Source: Pseudonocardia sp. T1-2H (lineage in GTDB: Bacteria > Actinomycetota > Actinomycetes > Mycobacteriales > Pseudonocardiaceae). From it: a stretch of DNA of 64,000 nucleotides. The position numbers and the translations under genes were made by a program. The notes beneath the pieces are model-generated. The model worked only from the letters and a program-made list of their open reading frames with translations. It did no database searches and was not told the origin of the DNA. The stretch is from NCBI RefSeq assembly GCF_038039215.1, contig NZ_JBBPCL010000001.1, positions 4,588,001 to 4,652,000 of the forward strand. The letters are read 5' to 3'. This document shows, piece after piece, positions 54,194 to 62,705 of this stretch; position 1 is the first letter of the stretch; each line of letters begins with the position of its first letter.

Positions 54194-54233
54194 GTGCGCG
54201 CGCAGCCTCGTTCTGGCGAGACTGCGCGCGCAC
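54194..54233. repeat. 17-bp intergenic hairpin, GTGCGCGCGCAG-CTCG family
   Basis: Arms at 54194-54210 and 54217-54233 pair at 16 of 17; loop ttctgg. It directly follows the padR stop. Core CCTCG-TTCTGG-CGAG matches the repeat at 32882. Confidence 0.85.
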
Positions 54234-54255
54234 GACCCTGGTCGACCTGAGAGAA

Positions 54256-54292
54256 CGAGGGCCCCGACGCTCAGCGAGCGCCGGGGCCCTCG
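54256..54292. terminator. Hairpin terminator between padR and the SCO5389-family gene
   Basis: Perfect 11-bp stem (cgagggccccg at 54256-54266 with 54282-54292) around a 15-nt loop that can itself pair (gctc/gagc). It lies between convergent stops (54190 and 54320). Confidence 0.75.
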
Positions 54293-54319
54293 GCATGTCG
54301 ACCGAGTCGTGGGAACCGA

Positions 54320-54715
54320 TCAGCAGTCGCGCAGCTCGGGCGTCTGGTTCAGCACCTGGCCGCGCGGGGAGACGAACTCCCGGTAGACGGCCGAGTCGAC
54401 GGCGGCCGGCGCGAAGGCGGCGACCCGGTGGCAGTTCTGGAACGCGAGCACCACGCCGAAGTGCCGCTCCAGGGCGCCGCGGATCGAGTTGCTGGCCAGG
54501 GCGCGCAGCAGCTGGCCGCGGGCCTGCTCCGACGGCGGCGGGACCTCGTGCTCGCCGAACGGCGCCTCGGGGCGCGCGGCCTGGTCGTCGGCCGCGGCGG
54601 AGATGACCTCCCACGCGTAGGGCAGCGAGTCGCGCACGACGGCGACGAACTGGGCGTCGTCCATCTCGCCGCGCTGGGCGGCGTCGATCACGGCGGTGGG
54701 GACGTCGAGGGACAC
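54320..54715 (-). CDS. SCO5389 family protein
   Basis: 131 residues from GTG 54715 behind AAGGAG. It matches a family conserved in actinobacteria and of unknown function, by SLPYAWEVIS, EQARGQLLRALASNSIRG, ERHFGVVLAFQNCHRVAAF and the ending NQTPELRDC. No membrane segment or known catalytic motif. It is monocistronic by layout; a degenerate hairpin repeat lies upstream. Confidence 0.9.
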   Translation of the reverse strand: MSLDVPTAVIDAAQRGEMDDAQFVAVVRDSLPYAWEVISAAADDQAARPEAPFGEHEVPPPSEQARGQLLRALASNSIRGALERHFGVVLAFQNCHRVAAFAPAAVDSAVYREFVSPRGQVLNQTPELRDC

Positions 54716-54766
54716 GGGTTCTCCTTGAGTTGCTGGTCGGACGGGAATCGATGGTCGGACTGGGTC

Positions 54767-54806
54767 GTGAGTGCGCAACCTCGCTAGAACGGGGCTACGC
54801 GCTCAC
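54767..54806. repeat. Degenerate intergenic hairpin, GTGAGTGCGCAACCTCG family
   Basis: Arms 54767-54783 and 54790-54806 pair at 13 of 17; loop ctagaa. The right arm runs 12 nt into the 3' end of the CooC-like gene. AACCTCG matches the 32882 copy. Confidence 0.7.
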
Positions 54807-55739
54807 AGGGGTGAAGTCGGGATCGATCTGGGTGCTCAGGTCGGTGCCGGTCGCGGTGTTCGCCCAGGCCCGGGCGTTGCGCAGGTGGAACTCGACGGTG
54901 CCGCGGTGGTAGGCCGCCCAGTCCCGGTCCCGCGCGTCGAGGTCCGCGTGCAGGGTCTCCAGGACGGCGAGGTTCGCGGGTTCGAGCGCCTCGATCGGGA
55001 GCAGGTCCCCGCGCTCGGCGGAGCGGACCCAGGCGGACTGCCCGAGCCAGCCGAGCAGCGCGTCGCCGACCTGGGCCCGCAGGTACTCCACGTCGGTGTC
55101 ATCGGCGACCTTGTTGCCCAGGACCCGGAGCGCGACGTCGTGGGCGCGCGCGTGCTCGGCGTACTGGGCGTAGACGCCCACGCCGCGCCGGGTCGGCTCG
55201 CTGACCAGCACCGTCAGGTCGAAGCGCGTGAACAGGCCGGAGGCGAACGCGTCCGCTCCGGCGGTCATGTCGACCACGACGTACTCCCCCGGCCGGTCGA
55301 CCAGGTGGTTCAGGTAGAGCTCCACCGCGCCGGTCTTGGAGTGGTAGCAGGAGACGCCGATGTCGGACTCCTCGAACTCCCCCGTCACCAGGTACCGGAC
55401 GCCGCCGGCCTCTCCTGAGTAGCGGGTGAGCAGCTCCCCGGACGGGTCGAGCCCGACCAGCCGCGATCCACGCCCCGGCGGGGTGGTCTTGATCATGACG
55501 TCGGCGGACGGGATGCGCGGGTTGTCGCCGCGCAGGTGTTCCTTCAGCCAGCCGAGGTCCGCGCCGAGCGGCCGCGGCGGGGCCGCCGCCGGGTCCGCCC
55601 CGAGCGCCACGCCGAGGTGCTGGTTGATGTCCGCGTCGATCGCGAGCACCGGGTGGCCCCGGGACGCGAGGTACCGGCTGAACATGGCCGCCGCCGTCGT
55701 CTTGCCGCTGCCGCCCTTGCCCACGAACGCGATCCGCAC
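54795..55739 (-). CDS. CooC-like/MinD-family ATP-binding protein
   Basis: 314 residues from GTG 55739. The deviant Walker A is VGKGGSGKTTAA (the GKGGxGKTT type), AIDADINQHLG follows, and VVVDMTAGADAFASG is the Walker B/switch II region. CooC-type ATPases insert metals or control partner proteins. No CO-dehydrogenase-like partner is adjacent; the molybdenum hydroxylase at 527 is not a nickel enzyme. Upstream GGTAACGGTAACC (about 55772-55784) is a direct repeat that could be a regulatory site. Confidence 0.87.
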   Translation of the reverse strand: MRIAFVGKGGSGKTTAAAMFSRYLASRGHPVLAIDADINQHLGVALGADPAAAPPRPLGADLGWLKEHLRGDNPRIPSADVMIKTTPPGRGSRLVGLDPSGELLTRYSGEAGGVRYLVTGEFEESDIGVSCYHSKTGAVELYLNHLVDRPGEYVVVDMTAGADAFASGLFTRFDLTVLVSEPTRRGVGVYAQYAEHARAHDVALRVLGNKVADDTDVEYLRAQVGDALLGWLGQSAWVRSAERGDLLPIEALEPANLAVLETLHADLDARDRDWAAYHRGTVEFHLRNARAWANTATGTDLSTQIDPDFTPVSA

Positions 55740-55830
55740 GCGTCATCCCCTCCATCCGTCGTACTGACGAGGGTAACGGTAACCATGTTCACTAAAGGCT
55801 GACGTCGTCGGGTGACCCCGCGACGGAGAG

Positions 55831-57135
55831 TCAGCTGGAGCGCGAAGAGCGGCGCGCCGCGAGGGCCGCCCGCAGCGACGGCACCGGGGTCCCGGCGAGG
55901 GCCATCCGGCGCCGGGCCCGTCGCCGGGCGACGACCACGCCCACCAGCGCGAACGCCCAGATCACGTACTGGACGGTCCAGGCGACGCGGAACGCCCCCG
56001 GGGTGTAGCCGCCCGTGCCGCCGACGGCGCTGAGCACCAGCCCGATCGCCAGCGACACCAGCAGCGACGCGGTGAATCCGCCGACGTTGACGATCCCGAC
56101 GGCGGTCCCCCGCCGGCGCTCCGGGTTGAAGGTGCGCGCGAAGTCGAACCCGATCATCGAGCCGGGCGGGCCCAACGCGAGGACCACGACCAGCACCACC
56201 AGCAGCCACAACGGCGCCGGCGGCGGCACCAGGAGCACGATCGTCCAGATCGCGGCGTTCGAGCCGATCACCGCCATCACCAGGTTCGAGCGGCGCAGCG
56301 GGTGGCGGGCGGTGAACCTGCCGAACAGGGGACCGGCAACGATCCCGCCGGCGACCAGCAAGGTCAGCATCAGGCTCGCGGTCCCGCTCGCGACACCCTG
56401 GCCCGCCACCAGGTACGGCACGCCCCAGAGCAGGCCGAACACGGTGCCGGAGAACTGCGTACCCATGTGCGTCCAGAGCCCCAGCCGGGTGCCGGGCTCG
56501 GACCAGGACTCCTTCAGCCCGTCGAGGACCTCGCGGGGGGTCGGGGCGTCCGGGCGTTCCGTCGAGCCGTCCGGCCGCTCGCGGAAGATCGTCAGCACGG
56601 CGAGGGCCGCGACCACGCCGAGCGCCGCGGCGGAGAGGAACGCCGCCGTCCAGCCCGGGCCGTGCAGCAGCGCCGCGAGCGGGACCGCGCTCAGCACCTG
56701 CCCGATCTGCCCGAGCTGACCGGTGAGCTGGGTCAGAACCGGCACCTGGCGGGCCGGGAACCAGGCGCCGAGCACCGACAGGACACTGATGAACGTCAAC
56801 GCGTCGCCCGCGCCGACGAGGACGCGCGCCGCGATCGCAAGCGGCAACGACGTCGCGAGCGCCAGCGCGGCCTGCCCCGCCGCCATCAGCAGCGCCCCGG
56901 CGACGACCATCGTCCGGGCGCCGAACCGGTCCAGCAGCACACCCACCGGGACCTGCAGCGCCGCGTAGACCAGCAGCTGCAGGACGACGAAACCGGACAG
57001 GATCGCCGGCGAGGCGTGGAACCGGGCCGCGGCGTCGAGGCCCGCCACCCCGAACGACGTCCGGTGCATCACGCCCACCAGATAGGCGAACAGACCGACG
57101 GACCAGACCACCAGGGGGCGACGCAGTACAGACAT
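55831..57135 (-). CDS. MFS transporter
   Basis: 434 residues with about 12 membrane segments. The MFS signature between TM2 and TM3 reads GVLLDRFGARTMVVAG and the central cytoplasmic loop ERPDGSTERPDAPTPREV separates the halves. The C-terminus is very arginine-rich. ATG 57135 (MSVLRRPLVVWSVG) has no ribosome binding site on this strand. The substrate cannot be told from sequence; efflux is as likely as uptake. Confidence 0.87.
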   Translation of the reverse strand: MSVLRRPLVVWSVGLFAYLVGVMHRTSFGVAGLDAAARFHASPAILSGFVVLQLLVYAALQVPVGVLLDRFGARTMVVAGALLMAAGQAALALATSLPLAIAARVLVGAGDALTFISVLSVLGAWFPARQVPVLTQLTGQLGQIGQVLSAVPLAALLHGPGWTAAFLSAAALGVVAALAVLTIFRERPDGSTERPDAPTPREVLDGLKESWSEPGTRLGLWTHMGTQFSGTVFGLLWGVPYLVAGQGVASGTASLMLTLLVAGGIVAGPLFGRFTARHPLRRSNLVMAVIGSNAAIWTIVLLVPPPAPLWLLVVLVVVLALGPPGSMIGFDFARTFNPERRRGTAVGIVNVGGFTASLLVSLAIGLVLSAVGGTGGYTPGAFRVAWTVQYVIWAFALVGVVVARRRARRRMALAGTPVPSLRAALAARRSSRSS

Positions 57136-57144
57136 GAGGAGACA

Positions 57145-57279
57145 ATGGTCCCCGATCCGCAGCCGGAACGGGTACGCGGTGCGGGCGGGGTCACGTCGGA
57201 GGCCTCGACCGCCGCACCGCGCCGGTACCGTCGGGGGTGGTCCTCCCCGGTGGTGTCCCGGCCGCACGACCGGTGCTGA
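57145..57279 (+). CDS. Possible 44-codon upstream ORF coupled to PAP2 gene
   Basis: ATG 57145 has GAGGAG immediately upstream (57136-57141). The ORF (MVPDPQPERVRGAGG ...) ends in a TGATG overlap with the PAP2 start at 57279, which itself lacks a ribosome binding site. It may serve for translational coupling. Composition is Arg/Pro-rich and no similarity is evident. Confidence 0.35.
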   Translation: MVPDPQPERVRGAGGVTSEASTAAPRRYRRGWSSPVVSRPHDRC

Positions 57280-57923
57280 TGCCGCCACTGCGCCGTCCCG
57301 CCGTTCTCGCCGTAGTCCTGGCGGTGTCGCTGTTCACCCTGCTGGCGAGGCGGTACGGCGGGCAATCGACCCCGGGCCGGATCGACGCCCGGGTTCAGTC
57401 CCTCGTCCGACCGTCGGACCCGCTCCAAGCCCTGCTGCGGGCGTTCGTCGACCTCGGCGACCCGGTGCCCGTGATCGCGCTCGCCAGTGGCCTGGCCGTG
57501 CTGGCCCTGGCGCTGGGGCAGCGACGCCTCGCGGTGCTGGCCGTGCTGGGTCCGGGCCTCACCGGAACAGCGACGACGCTGCTGAAACCGGCCGTCGGCC
57601 GCACCCTCGAGGGCGACTTCGCCTACCCCAGCGGCCACACCGGGGCGGCCACCGCGCTCGGCCTGGTCGCCGCGCTGCTGGTAGTCGGCGTGTTAGGACC
57701 GGGGACGGGGGCTGGGACGGGTGCGGCCGTTCTCGCCGCCGGCGCCCTGCTCGGGGGCGGCGGCATGGCCGGCGCGCTCGTCATCCGCGACGAGCACTAC
57801 CCCACCGACACCGTTGGCGGTTTCTGCGTCGGCGTGGTCGTGGTGCTCGCGGGTGCGCTGTTCGTCGACCGCTGTGCGGAACGGTGGTCGTTCCGCCGGC
57901 CCGGGCCGCGCAGCGGCGCCTGA
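57279..57923 (+). CDS. PAP2 family membrane phosphatase
   Basis: 214 residues from ATG 57279 (MPPLRRPAVLAVVLA); an in-frame GTG at 57237 is an alternative. About five to six hydrophobic segments. Phosphatase motifs: LLKPAVGRTLEG (KxxxGR-like block 1), YPSGHTGAAT (block 2) and IRDEHYPTDTVGG (block 3, RxxxH...D). It may recycle polyprenyl pyrophosphate for the polysaccharide genes that follow. Its 3' end overlaps the convergent kinase frame by 231 bp. Confidence 0.87.
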   Translation: MPPLRRPAVLAVVLAVSLFTLLARRYGGQSTPGRIDARVQSLVRPSDPLQALLRAFVDLGDPVPVIALASGLAVLALALGQRRLAVLAVLGPGLTGTATTLLKPAVGRTLEGDFAYPSGHTGAATALGLVAALLVVGVLGPGTGAGTGAAVLAAGALLGGGGMAGALVIRDEHYPTDTVGGFCVGVVVVLAGALFVDRCAERWSFRRPGPRSGA

Positions 57924-59366
57924 TGACCGGCCGGCCGTTGACGAGCTGGCCCCCGGCGCGGCGGAACCGAGCGAGTCGGACCTGCTCGCGACGGCTCGGG
58001 ACGGGCCGGTCCGCGAGGCGCCGCGGCCGTACACGCGCTGCTGGTACCGGCGCGTCCCGGCGCGCGGCACCATCGTCAGCACCGATCCGAGCAGCCGCGC
58101 GGAGACCGCGTCGATCGCCTGCTTGGCCACCAGGACATGGTTCTCCGTCGTCCGGCCGTGCCTCACGACCAGGATCACACCGTCTGCTCCCGTGGCCACG
58201 ACCGCGGCGTCGGTGACCGGCAGCAGCGGTGGCACGTCGACGAGCACCATGTCGTACGTCCCGCGCGCCTCGTCGAGGACATCGGCCATCCGCCGTGACC
58301 CGAGCAGCTCGCTGGGGTTGTCCGGGACCGGCCCGGCGGGCAGGACGTCGAGTTCCGCTCCCCAGTAACGGATCGCGTTCGTGAGCGGGAGCCCGGAGTC
58401 GAGCACCGCGACCAGGCCCGGGCCCGGGTCCACTCCCATCAGGTCGGCGAGCTGGGGCCGGCGGAGGTCGGCCTCGACGAGCAGGACCCGCTTGCCCCCC
58501 GCGGCGACGGCGAGGCCGAGTCCCGCGACCGTCGTCGTCTTACCCTCGCCCTCCGACGGGCTCGTGACGACGACGATCCGGGGCTCGCGCTCGTCGGCGA
58601 ACCGCAGGTTCGTCCGCACCTGCCGGACCGCCTCGGCGAGCGGGGACCGCGGGTCGTCGTGGACGACGAGCGGGTTGGCCGACCGGGAGGGCCCGCGCCC
58701 GAAGGCACCGAGGACCGGCACCCCGAGCACCTCCGCCAGCCGCCGGCGGCGCCTGATCGACGTGTCGAGCGCGTTGCGCAACAGGGCGGCTGCGAGACCC
58801 GCCAGCAGCCCGAGGCCGAGCCCCGCCCCCAGGTAGAGCACAGGTCGGGGCGCCACCAGGTCCGCGGGTGGGGCGGCTTCCTGGAACACCTTCGCGGCGA
58901 CGACGGGTGTCGTGGTCGTGTCGGTGGGCTGCTCCAGGTTTGCGACTTCCTCGATGAACTTCTCGGCGACCGTGTTGGCGATGTCGACGGCGCCCTCGGG
59001 CGCGCCGTCGGTGACCGTGGCCGTGAGCAGTGCCGTCTCCGGGGCCGAGCTGGCGGTGATCCGGGCGGCGAGGTCGTCGCCCGTGACGGGCAACTCCATC
59101 GTCTCCACGACCTCCGTGGCCAGCCTGCGGCTGTCGAGCAACTCGACATAGGTCCGCATCCGCTGCGCCGACAGCTGGCTGCCCTCGAGCGCGGTGGAGG
59201 TGTCCGCCCCGGCCGACTGCGCCGAAACGAAGATCGTCACGTCGGCGGAGTACTCCCGCGGCATCAGCACCGTGAGGGCCACCGCCGCCGCGAGCCCGGC
59301 CAGCACACCGGCCAGGACGAACCGCCATCGCTCCCGGGCGACCTCGAAATACTGCCGGACCGTCAC
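57693..59366 (-). CDS. Polysaccharide co-polymerase/tyrosine autokinase fusion (Wzz-Wzc/CpsD type)
   Basis: 557 residues as written. The N-terminal Wzz domain has two membrane segments (FVLAGVLAGLAAAVALTVLM and VLYLGAGLGLGLLAGLAAAL). The C-terminal BY-kinase domain has Walker A' SPSEGEGKTTTVAG and Walker B MVLVDVPPLL. These proteins set polysaccharide chain length. After the conserved core (about residue 460) the tail is low-complexity and overlaps the 3' end of PAP2; a frame error near the end is possible, and tyrosines typical of the tail are few (RYQQRVYGRG). Start GTG 59366. Confidence 0.85.
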   Translation of the reverse strand: MTVRQYFEVARERWRFVLAGVLAGLAAAVALTVLMPREYSADVTIFVSAQSAGADTSTALEGSQLSAQRMRTYVELLDSRRLATEVVETMELPVTGDDLAARITASSAPETALLTATVTDGAPEGAVDIANTVAEKFIEEVANLEQPTDTTTTPVVAAKVFQEAAPPADLVAPRPVLYLGAGLGLGLLAGLAAALLRNALDTSIRRRRRLAEVLGVPVLGAFGRGPSRSANPLVVHDDPRSPLAEAVRQVRTNLRFADEREPRIVVVTSPSEGEGKTTTVAGLGLAVAAGGKRVLLVEADLRRPQLADLMGVDPGPGLVAVLDSGLPLTNAIRYWGAELDVLPAGPVPDNPSELLGSRRMADVLDEARGTYDMVLVDVPPLLPVTDAAVVATGADGVILVVRHGRTTENHVLVAKQAIDAVSARLLGSVLTMVPRAGTRRYQQRVYGRGASRTGPSRAVASRSDSLGSAAPGASSSTAGRSSGAAARPGPAERPPFRTAVDEQRTREHHDHADAETANGVGGVVLVADDERAGHAAAPEQGAGGENGRTRPSPRPRS

Positions 59367-59499
59367 CTGCTGCCACCCCTCGTCGTACCGTTTCCCGTCC
59401 TCGCCGACGGACGCGATGCCGGGAAGGCTGCACCGCTAGGGTCTGCGCGGTGCACCTGCGCGATCTGTCGGCTCATCGGAGCCCGCCCGGAGAACGCCG

Positions 59500-60915
59500 A
59501 TGAGCCTCGTCGTCGAGACGCCTCCCGGGCGTGCGGCCGAACGCGGTTACGTGCTCGGCGTGGTGCTCGGCGACCGGCTGGGCCTCGACTGGCGGCTGGA
59601 GCAGTCCGGACGTGCGGACGTCCGCCTCCGGTTCGATGCCGACCCCGCAGGTCCCGCCGTGACCATGCCGGACACGCTGCTGGGCATCCCCGAGGAGGAG
59701 TGGCTCACCCCGGCCTCGCTCCGCGCCGACCCGCCCGCCACACTCCCGGTCGACGATCCGGGGTCGACCTCGCTCACGGCGGGCCAGCGGGTACCGCTGC
59801 TGCTCGGACCGGCGGCGGCCGACGGTCCCCTCGTCACGTTCGGTCCGAGGGGCGCCCGGCTCTCCCTCGACGTCTTCGGCACCGCGTTCTTCATGCTGAC
59901 CCGCTACGAGGAGGCCGTGCTGCCCGACCGGGACACCTGGAACCGGTTCCCCGCGGCCGCGTCGGCCGTCGACCGGGCGGGCATGCTGCGCACCCCGGTC
60001 GTCGACGTCGCCGTCGAGCTGCTGTGGAGCGCGCTGGAGCGCGTCTGGCCCCGGCTCCGCCGCCGTACGGGGCCCGGTTACCGCGTACTGCTGACGCACG
60101 ACGTCGACGATCCGCTGTCGACACTGGGCCGCGGCCCGCTCGACGTCGCCCACCAGTTCGCCGCGGACCTGGTGCTCCGCCGGGACCCGGGGCTCGCCGC
60201 CCGGCGCGCCCGCGCCCTGCTCCGCATGCGGTCGGACCACACCGGGGACCCGCACGACACGTTCGACCTCCTGATGGACGTCAGCGAGCGTCACAGCCTG
60301 GCGAGCGCGTTCTATCTCCAGTCGCACGAGCGGGCCGACCCCGGGGGCGGTGCACCCTACGCGCTGACCCATCCGCGGATCGTCGACCTGATGCGCCGCG
60401 TGCACGTCCGGGGGCACGAGCTCGGCTACCACGCGGGTTTCGGCACCTACCGGGACGCCGGGCGCACGGCCGCGGAGTTCGCCCGGCTGCGCGGCGCCGC
60501 CCGGACGCTGGGGATCGACCAGGAACGGTGGGGCGGACGGCAGCACTACCTGCAGTGGGACCCCACGGCGACCTGGCGGAACTGGGCGGACGCCGGGCTG
60601 GACCACGACTGCACCGTCGCCTACGCCGACGCCGTCGGCTTCCGCACGGGGACCAGCCACGAGTTCCCGGTGTTCGACCTCGCCGCAGGACGGCCGTTGC
60701 CGCTGCGGGAACGCCCCTTCCAGGTGATGGACGTGACCCTGTCCGGCTACCTGGGCCTCACCCCCGACGCCGCCGCGGACGAGGTCCTGGCGATCGCCGC
60801 GGAGTGCCGGCGCTACGGCGGCACCCTGGGCCTGCTGTGGCACAACGACACACTGCGCGGGAGCAGGACGAAGCGGTGGTACGCGGCGCTCGTCGCCGCC
60901 GTGTCGGCGGGGTGA
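59500..60915 (+). CDS. Polysaccharide deacetylase-like protein
   Basis: 471 residues. The first half is unrecognised and includes LDVFGTAFFMLTRYEE. The second half has a NodB-like core: LLTHDVDDPLS (metal-binding aspartates), RGHELGYHAGFGTY (the H-x4-H pair) and GLLWHNDTLRG. It resembles deacetylase-like proteins of exopolysaccharide clusters. No signal peptide, so perhaps cytoplasmic and acting on precursors. The paralogue at 62706 shares RHG-like and WHDY features. Confidence 0.8.
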   Translation: MSLVVETPPGRAAERGYVLGVVLGDRLGLDWRLEQSGRADVRLRFDADPAGPAVTMPDTLLGIPEEEWLTPASLRADPPATLPVDDPGSTSLTAGQRVPLLLGPAAADGPLVTFGPRGARLSLDVFGTAFFMLTRYEEAVLPDRDTWNRFPAAASAVDRAGMLRTPVVDVAVELLWSALERVWPRLRRRTGPGYRVLLTHDVDDPLSTLGRGPLDVAHQFAADLVLRRDPGLAARRARALLRMRSDHTGDPHDTFDLLMDVSERHSLASAFYLQSHERADPGGGAPYALTHPRIVDLMRRVHVRGHELGYHAGFGTYRDAGRTAAEFARLRGAARTLGIDQERWGGRQHYLQWDPTATWRNWADAGLDHDCTVAYADAVGFRTGTSHEFPVFDLAAGRPLPLRERPFQVMDVTLSGYLGLTPDAAADEVLAIAAECRRYGGTLGLLWHNDTLRGSRTKRWYAALVAAVSAG

Positions 60916-60932
60916 CGCGGGCGTCGGGGGGT

Positions 60933-61577
60933 TCAGAGCATCCACCGCAGCACGTCGAAGGTCTCGGCGTAGGTCGTCCCCGCCTGTACGCCGTGGAAGC
61001 GGAGCTGGGACCGCAGGAAGCCCGGGTCCGTGTAGGTGCGGTGCCCCTGTGACTTGTAGCAGCTCAGCGCGGTGATCTTGGCGTCGACGTGCCGCTCCTC
61101 GAGCTCGACGAACGCGGTGGTGCGGAACGCGAGGGTGTTCCACGCGATCTCGTAGGACAGGACCGAGGTGCGCTTGAACGCGCGCATGCCCTCCTCGGCG
61201 ATCACCTGGTGGTCCTGGTGGAGATCCTCCAGGCTCGGCAGCAGGACGAGCCCGGGCCGCAGGTCGCGGCCGAGGTCGACCATCGCCTGCAGGATGTCCT
61301 GGCGGTCCCGGGTGAACTGCCGCACCTCGAACTCGAGCACGTGCAGCTGCTCGCGGGGGACGCCGAGGCTGCCCGTCGCATCGGCGACCTCGGTACGCAG
61401 GACGTCCGCCGGCCAGCCGGGAGGGACCGACGACTCGCACGCCGAGAACGCGACGTAGTGCAGGTCGTGGCCCTCCTCGGCCCATCGCGCGAGGGCACCG
61501 CCCGCCCCGAGCTCGCCGTCGTCCGTGTGGGGCGCGAGGACGAGGATCCGTGTGGGTCCTGCCAGCAAGGAGACCAA
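60933..61577 (-). CDS. PIG-L (LmbE-like) deacetylase
   Basis: About 214 residues. The zinc-binding LAPHTDDGELGAGG is the PHxDDxE motif and LEDLHQDHQV supplies the third ligand. It removes N-acetyl groups from amino sugars or similar. The start is uncertain: there is no ATG or GTG near the natural N-terminus. TTG 61577, preceded by GAGGAG, places the motif close to the start as in relatives. Divergent from the FemAB-like gene across an unusually AT-rich 86 bp. Confidence 0.83.
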   Translation of the reverse strand: MVSLLAGPTRILVLAPHTDDGELGAGGALARWAEEGHDLHYVAFSACESSVPPGWPADVLRTEVADATGSLGVPREQLHVLEFEVRQFTRDRQDILQAMVDLGRDLRPGLVLLPSLEDLHQDHQVIAEEGMRAFKRTSVLSYEIAWNTLAFRTTAFVELEERHVDAKITALSCYKSQGHRTYTDPGFLRSQLRFHGVQAGTTYAETFDVLRWML

Positions 61578-61663
61578 CTCCTCGACATCTGTGATCGCGA
61601 TTACAGTACTTTTGTCATCGATACGGAACTCAGCAGCGTTACCGGAGCGATCGGTGAGAGTGG

Positions 61664-62587
61664 GTGCCCGTGGTCCCGTCCGTCTTCCACGAACCGTGGT
61701 GGCTCGACGCCGTCGCGCCCGGCGGCTGGGCGGAGGCGCGCGTCGAGGAGGGTGGCGCGGCGGTCGCCCGGATGCCGTATGCCGTCCGGCGGCGGCACGG
61801 GTTGTCGCTGCTGCTCGCGCCGCCCCTGTCGAACCGTCTCGGCCCGCTCGTCGACCTCGGCGAGGGGCGCCAGGAGGCGCGGCTGCGCCGCTTCGACCAT
61901 CTCGTCGACGCGCTCCTCGATCAGCTCCCGGCCGCGGATCTGGTCCGCCAGCCGCTACATCCGGACGTGCTGAGCTGGCTGCCGTTCCACCGCCGCGGTT
62001 TCCGGGTGGAACCACAGATCTCCTACGTGATCGACCGGCTGGACGATCTCGACGAGGTGTGGGGCGGCGTCGCGGGACGCACCCGGCGGGTGATCAAGAG
62101 TGCCGGGAAGGTGGTCGAGGTCCACCGCGACGAGAATGCGGAGCGGCTCGTGCGGATGGTCGGATCCACCTACCGGCGCCAGGGGCTCGACGTGCCGTAC
62201 GACCCGCGGGTGCTCGACCGTGCCGTGGAGGCGGCGCTCGGACGGGCCCGTGGCACGGTGCTCACCGCCGTCGACGAGGCCGGGAACGTGCACTCCTCGC
62301 TGTTCTGCGTCTGGGACGACCGGCGGGCCTGGTACGTGGGCGGCGGCGGCGATCCCGAACTGCGGTCGAGCGGCGCCGGCAGCCTGCTGATGTGGGAGCT
62401 GATCAAGGAGGCGGCGAAGCACGTCCCGCGGTTCGACTTCGAGGGGTCGATGGTGCCCGGCGTGGAGCGCTACTTCCGGAACTTCGGCGGGCGCCAGGAG
62501 ACCTACCACATGGTCACGCGCACGAGCGCGCGGCTGGCGCCGCTGTGGGCGCTGCGCGGGCTCCGCGAGCGCAGGCGGGCGCGGTAA
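61664..62587 (+). CDS. FemAB/GNAT-fold acyltransferase of an exopolysaccharide cluster
   Basis: 307 residues from GTG 61664. DVLSWLPFHRRGFRVEPQIS, the double GNAT fold core (RRVIKSAGKVVEVHRDEN) and FDFEGSMVPGVERYFRNFGG near the C-terminus are typical of FemAB-like proteins linked to polysaccharide export. They transfer amino acids or acyl groups to sugars or lipids. Acceptor unknown. Confidence 0.8.
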   Translation: MPVVPSVFHEPWWLDAVAPGGWAEARVEEGGAAVARMPYAVRRRHGLSLLLAPPLSNRLGPLVDLGEGRQEARLRRFDHLVDALLDQLPAADLVRQPLHPDVLSWLPFHRRGFRVEPQISYVIDRLDDLDEVWGGVAGRTRRVIKSAGKVVEVHRDENAERLVRMVGSTYRRQGLDVPYDPRVLDRAVEAALGRARGTVLTAVDEAGNVHSSLFCVWDDRRAWYVGGGGDPELRSSGAGSLLMWELIKEAAKHVPRFDFEGSMVPGVERYFRNFGGRQETYHMVTRTSARLAPLWALRGLRERRRAR

Positions 62588-62705
62588 CGCCCCGCGCGGC
62601 CGGAACGATTCGGACATAGACGAGGTCGGCGGGCCTTCGAGCCGGCCTGCGTTCCCCGGACGCGGCTCCCCGCGCCGGTGCGGCACACGGGCGACGGAGC
62701 TGCGC

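Noticed and set aside
55772..55784. GGTAACGGTAACC as a TetR operator
   Set aside because: It is a direct rather than inverted repeat and no regulator is adjacent; kept only as a note on the CooC-like gene.
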